From contig URPI01000060.1 in NCBI GenBank assembly GCA_900549705.1, positions 1-11,549 on the forward strand: a stretch of 11,549 nucleotides of DNA, read 5' to 3'. The position numbers were made by a program, and so were the translations under genes. Origin of the DNA: an uncultured Eubacteriales bacterium. GTDB taxonomy: Bacteria > Bacillota > Clostridia > Oscillospirales > Oscillospiraceae. This document shows, one piece after another, positions 1-5,583 of the stretch (positions are counted from its first letter, which is position 1; every line of letters starts with the position of its first letter). The notes under the pieces were generated by a model that made no database searches, was not told where the DNA came from, and was given only the letters and a program-made list of their open reading frames with translations.

Positions 1-15
1 TGTGCGTTATTGTCC

Positions 16-50
16 GGCGGCACTGCCGCCCGGGCGGATTCTATCCGCCC
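16..50. repeat. Two tandem GC-rich palindromes
   Basis: Two perfect short hairpins lie side by side. The first has arms GGCGGC (16-21) and GCCGCC (25-30) around a 3-base loop. The second has arms GGGCGGA (32-38) and TCCGCCC (44-50) around a 5-base loop. From memory, GGGCGGA-type palindromes followed by CCCTAC are frequent dispersed intergenic elements in Oscillospiraceae genomes; that is an impression, not a search result. They sit directly after the stop codon of a short minus-strand ORF. There is no T-run on either side, so they are not a typical intrinsic terminator. Confidence 0.55.
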
Positions 51-140
51 CTACTGGAGCACATCCTTCAAAACTTCATCTTTATAGAAACGCAGTTCGC
101 CTTTTGCTTCGGATAATAGCAGGGCAAAGTCTGAACGCAT
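51..140 (-). pseudogene. Short ORF, possible gene remnant
   Basis: The minus strand encodes 29 residues from an ATG at 140 to a TAG at 51-53. The peptide begins MRSDFALLLSEAKGEL and ends LKDVLQ. Its composition (alternating charged and hydrophobic residues, helix-forming) looks like real protein rather than a random frame. The open frame continues upstream of the ATG for about eight codons (SESLKTSQ) before a stop. No Shine-Dalgarno site precedes the ATG, and the stop falls at the edge of the GC palindromes. It may be the tail of a decayed gene, or chance. I do not recognise a family. Confidence 0.2.
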
Positions 141-195
141 TTGTGAAGTTTTAAGAGATTCGCTCTACGACAGGGATGCATTTTACCCGATGGGT

Positions 196-225
196 GAAAA
201 AATCCCCTGCGCTGATGGCGGAGGG
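196..225 (-). terminator. Candidate terminator of the toxin transcript
   Basis: Read on the minus strand, CCCT and AGGG (plus-strand 222-225 and 205-208) pair around an inner CGC/GCG stem with one C-C mismatch and a 5-base loop, followed by a run of six T (plus-strand A-run 197-202). It lies just beyond the -35 box of the convergent antisense promoter. A toxin mRNA ending here would be complementary to the whole antisense RNA. The stem is modest, so this is tentative. Confidence 0.4.
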
Positions 226-227
226 CG

Positions 228-256
228 TTGACAAATATCCCAAAATGGGGTATAGT
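228..256 (+). promoter_or_regulatory. Sigma-A promoter of the antisense (antitoxin) RNA
   Basis: A perfect TTGACA (228-233) and TATAGT (251-256) are separated by exactly 17 bases. Transcription should start near 263-264. No plausible coding sequence follows on this strand. The transcript would run into the terminator at 306-352, giving an RNA of about 85-90 bases that overlaps the 3' end of the minus-strand toxin gene. This is one of the best promoter matches in the window. Confidence 0.85.
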
Positions 257-262
257 ATAAAT

Positions 263-352
263 ACAAAGGGTGCTACCAGCAGGCGGCTCCCCCAAATGCA
301 TGACGAGAAGTAATCGCACGCTTGGAGGCAGGGCGGTTACTTCTCTTTATTT
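263..352 (+). ncRNA. Putative antisense RNA antitoxin
   Basis: This is the predicted transcript between the TTGACA/TATAGT promoter and the stem-loop plus T-rich tail at 306-352. It contains no convincing ORF. It is antisense to the last few codons, stop and 3' untranslated region of the Hol-Tox-like peptide on the other strand, which is the layout of convergent type I toxin-antitoxin loci such as par (fst) or txpA/ratA. Its first bases (269-293) carry GGTGCTACC, then GGCGG, then a C-run, a motif that is also present near the predicted 5' end of the toxin mRNA. Promoter and terminator are seen; the antitoxin role is inferred. Confidence 0.6.
306..352 (+). terminator. Terminator hairpin shared by convergent RNAs
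   Basis: A 12-bp stem (306-317 with 333-344, one G-T wobble, otherwise perfect) encloses a 15-base loop and is followed on the plus strand by CTTTATTT. It would end the plus-strand antisense RNA. The right arm contains the toxin stop codon (337-339) and the preceding AAG codon. On the minus strand the stem is equally good but no T-run follows, so toxin mRNA probably reads through. Confidence 0.75.
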
Positions 353-429
353 GTCATCTGGTAAACAACAAGAATGACAGTCAGAATGACCGTACAGAAC
401 GCAAATAAATCGTTCCATGAAACGTACAT
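337..429 (-). CDS. Hol-Tox-like small membrane toxin (type I TA)
   Basis: A 30-residue peptide starts at ATG 429-427 and ends with TAA at 339-337. It opens MYVSWNDLFAF, has one hydrophobic helix at about residues 8-24 (rich in V, I, L and T), and ends with a charged tail, TNKEK. The plan of a short aromatic/acidic start, one membrane span and a lysine-rich end matches the putative holin-like toxin family (Hol_Tox, Pfam PF16935) common in Firmicutes. A strong Shine-Dalgarno (AGAGAGGGGG, plus-strand 439-448) sits 9 bases before the ATG. A promoter lies about 110 bases upstream, and a convergent antisense RNA overlaps the 3' end. Peptides of this kind are thought to insert in the membrane and stop growth if the antisense RNA is lost; toxicity here is inferred. 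Confidence 0.8.
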   Translation of the reverse strand: MYVSWNDLFAFCTVILTVILVVYQMTNKEK

Positions 430-438
430 ATCTGTCAG

Positions 439-448
439 CCCCCTCTCT
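439..448 (-). promoter_or_regulatory. Ribosome binding site of the toxin, probably occluded
   Basis: On the minus strand this reads AGAGAGGGGG, 9 bases before the ATG at 429. Its GAGGGGG part is the exact complement of CCCCCTC in the same leader (within plus-strand 496-503), so the leader can fold back over the binding site. A further minus-strand C-run at 458-462 could compete for the same G-run. Confidence 0.6.
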
Positions 449-457
449 ATGTTGATT

Positions 458-483
458 GGGGGTAAATAAAGAGGATTACCCCC
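458..483 (-). repeat. Leader hairpin of toxin mRNA
   Basis: Perfect 8-bp arms GGGGGTAA and TTACCCCC (458-465 and 476-483) enclose a 10-base loop. The hairpin lies in the predicted 5' untranslated region of the toxin transcript, about 10 bases upstream of its ribosome binding site on that strand. It may be part of a switch controlling access to the ribosome binding site. Confidence 0.5.
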
Positions 484-497
484 TGGGGAAAAGTCGA

Positions 498-531
498 GGG
501 GGGAACCGCCTACCGGGGTGCCGGTAGCACC
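498..531 (-). repeat. Inverted copy of the antisense RNA leader motif
   Basis: Read on the minus strand, this begins GGTGCTACCGGCA and then, after a short insertion, GGCGGTTCCCCCC. The antisense RNA has GGTGCTACCAGCA and GGCGGCTCCCCC at 269-293 on the plus strand. The two RNAs would therefore share leader sequence rather than be complementary there. Within this copy CTACCGG and CCGGTAG form a perfect 7-bp hairpin with a 4-base loop. Confidence 0.6.
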
Positions 532-537
532 ACGGAC

Positions 538-566
538 AGATTAGCACAAAATTCGACAAACTGCAA
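538..566 (-). promoter_or_regulatory. Promoter of the toxin mRNA
   Basis: On the minus strand TTGCAG (566-561) and TAATCT (543-538) are 17 bases apart, and a TGC triplet just before the -10 box makes it an extended -10. Transcription should start near 531, leaving a leader of about 100 bases before the toxin ATG at 429. No other gene lies between. Confidence 0.65.
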
Positions 567-579
567 GGAAAAATATTAC

Positions 580-623
580 AAAACGGGGTATGTCGCCGGA
601 AAATGCGATGTGCCCCGTTTTTA
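580..623. terminator. Symmetric (bidirectional) terminator hairpin
   Basis: Perfect arms AAAACGGGG (580-588) and CCCCGTTTT (613-621), extended by two more pairs including a wobble, enclose a loop of about 20 bases. On the plus strand a T-run ends the stem; on the minus strand the stem also ends in TTTT and is followed by a T-rich stretch. It would insulate the toxin module from the operon promoter to its right in both directions. Confidence 0.65.
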
Positions 624-785
624 TGTGGGCGTGGGAACGGACTGTAGGCGCGTGCCATTCAACGAAGCGCTGCCAAAATCCCCTGGTTTCCTCTGTGCGC
701 CGTCACTGGGCGGGTTAGGGAACCGATGTATTGGTACAGGGTTCGCAGCGTCACCGGAAAGGCGGCACTGCGCCAAATCATGTTA
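624..785. other. Intergenic stretch with no recognised feature
   Basis: Together with the control elements to its left, this is part of the roughly 390-base gene-free stretch before the glycan operon. A 40-codon minus-strand frame (starting near 783) has no ribosome binding site and is not convincing. I see no tRNA, riboswitch or repeat here. Confidence 0.4.
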
Positions 786-813
786 TTGAAATATGAAACT
801 TTTCTGGTATAAT
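786..813 (+). promoter_or_regulatory. Extended -10 promoter of the glycan operon
   Basis: TTGAAA (786-791) and a consensus TATAAT (808-813) are 16 bases apart, with TGG directly before the -10 box (extended -10). Transcription should start at about 819-821, only a few bases before the ATG at 824. It is the only clear promoter before seven tightly packed genes. Confidence 0.75.
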
Positions 814-823
814 AATAAGAGAT

Positions 824-1990
824 ATGCAATTTTCGGAAGGGGTGAGTGGAACGACCATTGTTATTGCATCGAATTACTTTAATCATCACCAGCGCTATCT
901 CAGCGAGGCACTGGATGAGATGACGGGACACTCCTTCTTTTTCATTGAGACCATGGAAATGGAGCAGGAGCGGAAAAATATGGGGTGGGGAACGACTGAC
1001 ATTCCGGCCTATGTGCTGCAAGCATACGACCCTGTCCAGCGGAAAAAATGCCGGAAGCTGATTCAGGAGGCGGATGTGGTGATTTGGGGCAGCTGCCCCT
1101 ATGGGCTGATTCTGCCCCGGCTGCTGGCGCACAAGCTGACCTTTTGCTATTCCGAGCGGATTTTCAAAGAGGGGCTGTCCGGCTTTGGATTCTGGGGACG
1201 CGCTATCAAATATGGACTGTTTTACCGTCCGCCGCAGAAAAATCACTATTTGCTTGCCAGCAGCGCCTATACAGCCGCCGACCATGCACGGCTGCACGAG
1301 TTCCGGGGCAAAGCGCTGCGCTGGGGCTATTTCCCCCAGACCATTGGGTATGACCTGCCCCAGCTGATGACAGAGAAAAATCCCACCAGCATTTTGTGGG
1401 CGGCACGGATGATTCCCTGGAAGCACCCGGAGTATGCCATTACGGCTGCCAAGCAGCTGCGCCGTTGGGGCTGCGCCTTTACCATGGAGCTGGTGGGCAA
1501 CGGCGAATTGCAGCAGGAAATGGAGCGTCTGGTTGCCAAAGAAGGCTTACAGGCGCAGGTGAAGCTCACCGGAGCCTGTACCCCGGAGCAAGTGCGCCGA
1601 AAAATGGAACGCGCTGCCATCTTCCTGGTGACCTCCGACCAGAACGAGGGCTGGGGAGCGGTGGTCAACGAAGCCATGAACAGCGGCTGCGCCGTGGTGG
1701 CCTGCCGGGGAGTGGGCGCTGCCCCCTTCCTGATTGAAAGCGGCAAAAACGGCCTGCTGTTTGAAGTAGGCGACCCGGCAGGGCTGGCGGCACAAACCCG
1801 CTTCCTGTTGGAGCATCCCCGGCAGCGGCAGCAGCTGGGGGAAGAAGCCTACCGCACCATCGCCGAAACCTGGAACAGCAGCTGCGCTGCCCGGCGGCTG
1901 ATTGCCCTGAGCCAAGACCTGCTGGACGGAAAAACCCCGGCGCTGCCCGAAAGCGGCCCATGCAGTCCGGCACCCATCATAGACGGATAA
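824..1990 (+). CDS. Glycosyltransferase, GT4 family
   Basis: This 388-residue cytoplasmic or membrane-associated GT-B enzyme would transfer a sugar from a nucleotide donor to a growing lipid-linked glycan. The N-terminal half starts IVIASNYFNHHQ at residue 12, a typical first strand and loop. The C-terminal donor domain shows ILWAARMIPWKHPE (about 190-203), LVGNGEL, and an EX7E motif (E275 and E283 in NEGWGAVVNEA), then GCAVVACRGVGA and NGLLFEVGDP. The last 20 residues (proline-rich) fall outside the usual domain. Start: ATG 824 opens the frame but lies about 4 bases from the predicted transcription start, so the mRNA would be nearly leaderless. A good Shine-Dalgarno-like GGAAGGGGTGA at 835-845 points to a later start, possibly the ATT at 857, where family homology begins. 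First gene of the operon; 16 bases separate it from the deacetylase. Confidence 0.88.
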   Translation: MQFSEGVSGTTIVIASNYFNHHQRYLSEALDEMTGHSFFFIETMEMEQERKNMGWGTTDIPAYVLQAYDPVQRKKCRKLIQEADVVIWGSCPYGLILPRLLAHKLTFCYSERIFKEGLSGFGFWGRAIKYGLFYRPPQKNHYLLASSAYTAADHARLHEFRGKALRWGYFPQTIGYDLPQLMTEKNPTSILWAARMIPWKHPEYAITAAKQLRRWGCAFTMELVGNGELQQEMERLVAKEGLQAQVKLTGACTPEQVRRKMERAAIFLVTSDQNEGWGAVVNEAMNSGCAVVACRGVGAAPFLIESGKNGLLFEVGDPAGLAAQTRFLLEHPRQRQQLGEEAYRTIAETWNSSCAARRLIALSQDLLDGKTPALPESGPCSPAPIIDG

Positions 1991-2006
1991 CAGAGGAGAT
2001 AGAACG

Positions 2007-2678
2007 ATGAATTACCTGTTTGTTGTTGCACACCCGGATGACGAGTCCGATGCCGCTGGCGGCACCATTGCCAAGCTGGTGTCCCAGGGACATCATGTGG
2101 CGGTTGCCATTATGGTCAGCCAGGCTGCCGCCCGCCGGAACCTGTCTGATACCCTAGCCACCGACGAGGAAAAAGCGCTGGCGATTCTGGGCGTGGAAAA
2201 GGTGTACCATGCAGACTTTCCCAACATCAAAATGAACACCGTGCCCCATCTGGAGCTGGTGCAGTTCATTGAGCACTGCATTGACGATTTTCAGGCAGAG
2301 GCCATTGTCACCCATCACCCCACTGACACCAACAACGACCATGTGATGACCAGCGGGGCAGCCCAGGCGGCCTGCCGGCTGTTCCAGCGCAAGCAGTGCA
2401 GCTATCGGCTGCGGCTGTTCATGTACATGGAAACTCCCTCTGCAACAGAATGGTCGCTGGACAGCGCCGCCAACCGGTTTATGCCCAACTGCTTCATTGA
2501 GATTGGGGAAGACGGGCTGGATGCCAAGCTCCGGGCGCTGGCAGAATACAAGGGAGTCATGCGCCCCTATCCCCACCCCCGTTCTCCCGAGGCCTACCGG
2601 GGGCTGGCAGCCTACCGGGGTGCCATGGCAGGGGTGAATCTGGCAGAAGCCTTCCAGATTGTGTTTGAGGTGCGATGA
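2007..2678 (+). CDS. PIG-L (LmbE) family N-deacetylase
   Basis: A 223-residue zinc-dependent de-N-acetylase of the PIG-L/LmbE/MshB family (PF02585). The signature AHPDDES is at residues 8-14, so H9 and D12 are expected zinc ligands and D11 the catalytic base. The third ligand is H112, in HHPTDTNNDH (103-112). Family members remove an acetyl group from GlcNAc-type residues (GlcNAc-PI, GlcNAc-inositol, GlcNAc-malate, acetylated aminoglycosides). Here, inside a lipid-linked glycan operon, the likely substrate is an N-acetyl sugar on the glycan or its intermediate, leaving a free amine. The Shine-Dalgarno GAGGAGA lies about 8 bases before ATG 2007. The stop overlaps the start of the sugar transferase by 4 bases, so translation is coupled. 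The exact substrate is not visible from sequence. Confidence 0.9.
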   Translation: MNYLFVVAHPDDESDAAGGTIAKLVSQGHHVAVAIMVSQAAARRNLSDTLATDEEKALAILGVEKVYHADFPNIKMNTVPHLELVQFIEHCIDDFQAEAIVTHHPTDTNNDHVMTSGAAQAACRLFQRKQCSYRLRLFMYMETPSATEWSLDSAANRFMPNCFIEIGEDGLDAKLRALAEYKGVMRPYPHPRSPEAYRGLAAYRGAMAGVNLAEAFQIVFEVR

Positions 2679-3304
2679 TGTATCGGTTGTTCGTCAAGCG
2701 CCTGCTGGACATTGTGCTGTCCGCCGTGGGGATTGTGATATTTTCTCCTGTGTATTTGCTGATTGGGTTGATGGTTCGCATCCAGATGGGTGCCCCGGTG
2801 CTGTTCTCTCAGGAGCGCATCGGAAAGGACGAAAAGCCCTTCCGGCTGTATAAATTCCGTTCCATGACCAACGAAAAGGATGCCCAGGGGCAATATCTGC
2901 CCGAGGAGCAGCGGATGACTAAATTCGGCAAGCTGCTGCGTTCCTCCTCCCTGGACGAGCTGCCGGAGCTGTGGTGCATCTTCACCGGAAAGATGTCCTT
3001 TGTGGGTCCCCGCCCGCTGCCCACCTATTATGGGCCGTATTTTCTGCCGGAGGAGCGCAAGCGCCACACGGTACGGGGCGGGCTGATTCCGCCGGACAGC
3101 CTTTCCGGCAAAACCTATACCACCTATGAAGAACAGTTTGCCTACGAATGCTACTACGCCGAGCATCTGTCCTTCCTGATGGATGTCAAGGTGATATACA
3201 CCACCTTTCGGATTTTGTGGGGCAGAGTTACCACCGGCTACGGGGCTCAGATGGATCGCCCCCATTTGAATGTTTATCGCAAGGATATGGACAAAAAGGA
3301 GTGA
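2675..3304 (+). CDS. Initiating polyprenyl-phosphate sugar-1-P transferase
   Basis: A 209-residue member of the bacterial sugar transferase family (PF02397), of the small PglC-like type with only the catalytic domain. It would move a sugar-1-phosphate from a UDP-sugar to undecaprenyl phosphate at the inner membrane and start the glycan. Seen: a hydrophobic re-entrant helix (about 10-30), the polar YKFRSM block (59-64), the catalytic Asp-Glu pair D94-E95 in SLDELPEL, and VGPRPLP (110-116). The usual RPGxTGxxQxxGR block is replaced by RGGLIPPDSLSGK, a clear subfamily difference. A C-terminal helix (DVKVIYTTFRILWG) is typical. Its ATG overlaps the deacetylase stop; 6 bases separate it from the decarboxylase. 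As the only initiating enzyme here, it makes the operon a lipid-linked glycan pathway. Confidence 0.9.
   Translation: MMYRLFVKRLLDIVLSAVGIVIFSPVYLLIGLMVRIQMGAPVLFSQERIGKDEKPFRLYKFRSMTNEKDAQGQYLPEEQRMTKFGKLLRSSSLDELPELWCIFTGKMSFVGPRPLPTYYGPYFLPEERKRHTVRGGLIPPDSLSGKTYTTYEEQFAYECYYAEHLSFLMDVKVIYTTFRILWGRVTTGYGAQMDRPHLNVYRKDMDKKE
3296..3301 (+). promoter_or_regulatory. Ribosome binding site supporting a GTG start
   Basis: AAGGAG lies 9 bases before GTG 3311 and overlaps the end of the preceding gene. No ATG near the start of the decarboxylase has a comparable site, so GTG is the best start. Confidence 0.7.
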
Positions 3305-3310
3305 GCAGCC

Positions 3311-4528
3311 GTGGAAAAATCGGTATATCGCAGCCTGTTGGGGGAGCGCAGCACCCCCTTTTATGTATTTGATACCCAGGGTTTTATTGAAAACTATCAA
3401 GCGCTGCAAGCCACTATGCAGCAGGTGTACCCCAATTACCGGGTGGCCTATTCCTATAAAACCAACTATACCCCCTATATCTGTAACCTGGTGAAATCTC
3501 TGGGCGGCTATGCCGAGGTGGTTTCGGACATGGAATACCGGCTTGCTAAAAAGCTGGGGTATGAAAACAGCCACATTGTTTACAACGGCCCTGCCAAGGG
3601 CAGCTGTATGGAGGAGCACCTGCGCAACGGCGGCATCTCCAATGTGGATAACCCCGCCGAGGCGGCACGGGTGGCCCAGCTGGCTGCTGCCTGCCCGGAA
3701 TGCACCATCAAGATTGGCCTGCGCATCAACATGGATTTGGGCTTTGTTTCCCGTTTCGGCATGAGCGTGGGCAGCCCAGAGCTAACCGAGGCCATCAATC
3801 TGCTGCACCGTCACGAAAATGTTAAAATCGTGGGGCTGCACTGTCACATCAGCCGCAACCGCTGGCTCCCCGCCTGGGAAAAGCGGGCACAAATCATGGT
3901 GGATGCCGCAGACCGGTACGTGGACGGAACGCCGGAATACATCAGCCTGGGCAGCGGAATGTTCGCTGACATGGACGAAGTTCTGCGGGCGCAGTTCGGT
4001 CAGGTTCCCACCTATGAAGAATACGCCCAGGCTGCCATGAAGCCCTTCATCCAGCGCTATCCCCAGGCGCAGCCCATTGTGTTTACCGAGCCGGGCACCA
4101 CGGTGGTGGCACGCTATCTCAGCTTCGTCACCCGGGTGCTGGACATTAAGACGGTGCACAGCCGCACCATTGCCACCCTGGACGGCAGCTACGAAAACCT
4201 CGGTGAGATTTGCACCATGAAAAAGCTGCCCCTATGCCATGTCACCGCCGGGGCAGGGCAAGTATATGCGTCAGTGGATTTGATGGGCTATACCTGCTTG
4301 GAGCAGGATTTGATGCTGGAGGGCTACAGCGGCCCTCTATGTCCCGGGGATGTGCTGGCTTTCCAAAATGTTGGCGGCTACTCCATTGTGTCAAAGCCTC
4401 AGTTCATCCGCCCCAACTGCGCCATGGTGGCGGTGGAGCCGGACGGAACGGTACGGGAAATCATGCGGGAAGAAACCTTTGAGGACGTGTTCTCAAAATT
4501 CGTTTTCCCGGAGGAGGGGCAGAAATGA
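3311..4528 (+). CDS. Fold-III PLP-dependent decarboxylase (LysA/SpeC type)
   Basis: A 405-residue relative of diaminopimelate, ornithine and carboxynorspermidine decarboxylases. The N-terminal alanine-racemase-like barrel carries the PLP lysine K50 in YSYKTNY, HCHIS (177-181), the glycine-rich phosphate loop GSGMF (214-218) and EPGTT (260-264). The C-terminal beta domain keeps a cysteine where DapDC has CESGD, but reads CLEQD (329-333), and later GDVLAFQNVGGYS. The usual DapDC block with DGGMSDNPRP is replaced by LDGSYENLGEI. The fold and cofactor use are clear, but substrate residues differ, so this is probably not housekeeping lysine synthesis. Context (ATP-grasp ligase next, 4-base overlap; deacetylase nearby) suggests an amino acid, free or already attached to a carrier or sugar, is decarboxylated to an amine for glycan decoration. 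BtrK in butirosin synthesis is a precedent for decarboxylating a carrier-bound amino acid. Confidence 0.87.
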   Translation: MEKSVYRSLLGERSTPFYVFDTQGFIENYQALQATMQQVYPNYRVAYSYKTNYTPYICNLVKSLGGYAEVVSDMEYRLAKKLGYENSHIVYNGPAKGSCMEEHLRNGGISNVDNPAEAARVAQLAAACPECTIKIGLRINMDLGFVSRFGMSVGSPELTEAINLLHRHENVKIVGLHCHISRNRWLPAWEKRAQIMVDAADRYVDGTPEYISLGSGMFADMDEVLRAQFGQVPTYEEYAQAAMKPFIQRYPQAQPIVFTEPGTTVVARYLSFVTRVLDIKTVHSRTIATLDGSYENLGEICTMKKLPLCHVTAGAGQVYASVDLMGYTCLEQDLMLEGYSGPLCPGDVLAFQNVGGYSIVSKPQFIRPNCAMVAVEPDGTVREIMREETFEDVFSKFVFPEEGQK

Positions 4529-5583
4529 AGGACATCACTGTACTGACCACTGCTTGCGCCGCCATGTTTATGCCTGGATTTTTCCGCTGCCTGAAGGAAA
4601 ACGGCGAGCGCCGCATCAAAATCATCGGCGTGGACATGGCAGCCGACCCCATGATGGGGCAGCTGCTGGACGGCTACTATCAAGTGGGCGCGTGTACCGC
4701 TCCCGGCTATGTGGAGCAGCTGCTGGACATCTGCCAGCGGGAACGGGTGGATGTATTTTTCCCCCATATTTCCACAGAGCTGCCCATTATCCTGGCACGG
4801 ATTGCAGAATTCCGCCAGCTGGGCGTTCGGGTCGCCATCACCGACAGCCAGACCCTCCTGGTTGCCAACAACAAACGCAAGCTTTATGAAGCCATGGCTG
4901 CCGGTGGACTGCCCACCCCTGCCTTCTACCCCATTTCCAGCAGCCAGGATTTGAAGAAATATGCCCCCCTGCTGGGCTATCCCGACCGCCCGGTGGTGGT
5001 CAAGGCAGCAGAGAGCAGCGGAAGCCGCGGCGTGCGGGTGGTGCGGGCAGACCTATCCAGAGCAGATGCCTTTCTCCACAGCAAGCCCAGCTCCCTGAAC
5101 ATCTCCATGGAGGAAATGTGCCGCACGCTGGATGAATGCCAGCCGATGCCGGATTTGCTGGTCATGGAATATTTGCCCGGCTGCGAATACACCGTTGACC
5201 TGCTGGCTGACCGGGGGGAGACGCTGTACATTGCAGGCAGACGGAACTACGAGAGCAGCATGAGCATCGCCATGGCCTCCCGCATGGAGCCGAAGGAGGA
5301 AGCTTTCGCCCTGTGCCGCCAAATCATTCAGCTTCTCAAGCTGGACGGAAACATCGGCTTTGACTTTATGCTGGACGAAAACGACCGCCCCGTGCTCACG
5401 GATTTGAACCCCAGAATCACCGCAACCATCGTGCTGTATCTGGCAGGCGGGCTGAACCTGCCCTATCTGCGGGTGAAGCAGCTGCTGGGAGAGACGCTGC
5501 CGGAGGTAAAGGTAGAATACGGGGCGCATCTGAAGCGCCGCTATCTGGATGTCATTCAGATGCCCCAACAGGAACAGCCATGA
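4525..5583 (+). CDS. ATP-grasp ligase, CarB-like
   Basis: A 352-residue ATP-grasp enzyme. It has an N-terminal pre-ATP-grasp Rossmann domain (about 1-110, starting KDITVLTTACAAMFMPGF), an ATP-binding lysine K160 in VVVKAAESSGSRGVRVV, an adenine-region stretch LLVMEYLPGCEYTVDLL, and metal-binding residues in GFDFM (D280) and TDLNPR (D293, N295). Family members join a carboxylate to an amine through an acyl-phosphate. Similar CarB-like proteins occur in polysaccharide loci, where they are thought to attach amino acids to sugars. Here it overlaps the decarboxylase before it and the glycosyltransferase after it by 4 bases each. A likely role is linking an amino acid to an amino sugar, possibly the amine freed by the PIG-L protein; this is inference. 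The Shine-Dalgarno GGAGGAGGGG precedes ATG 4525. Confidence 0.85.
   Translation: MKDITVLTTACAAMFMPGFFRCLKENGERRIKIIGVDMAADPMMGQLLDGYYQVGACTAPGYVEQLLDICQRERVDVFFPHISTELPIILARIAEFRQLGVRVAITDSQTLLVANNKRKLYEAMAAGGLPTPAFYPISSSQDLKKYAPLLGYPDRPVVVKAAESSGSRGVRVVRADLSRADAFLHSKPSSLNISMEEMCRTLDECQPMPDLLVMEYLPGCEYTVDLLADRGETLYIAGRRNYESSMSIAMASRMEPKEEAFALCRQIIQLLKLDGNIGFDFMLDENDRPVLTDLNPRITATIVLYLAGGLNLPYLRVKQLLGETLPEVKVEYGAHLKRRYLDVIQMPQQEQP

Noticed and set aside
181..200. TTTTACCC...GGGTGAAA hairpin
   Set aside because: An 8-bp stem is possible, but it is AT-rich at the base and lacks a T-tail on either strand, so I did not call it separately from the better candidate at 196-225.
660..783. 40-codon minus-strand frame (MIWRSAAFPV...) between terminator and operon promoter
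   Set aside because: No ribosome binding site or promoter, and no recognisable family; it could be spurious.
659..1426. Long minus-strand frame of 255 codons opposite the first glycosyltransferase
   Set aside because: No ribosome binding site, no recognisable motifs, and it lies across the well-supported GT4 gene; it is a by-product of GC-rich codon use.
2612..3619. Minus-strand frame of 335 codons opposite the sugar transferase
   Set aside because: It spans the ends of three real genes and has a histidine/glutamine-rich composition typical of an antisense shadow.
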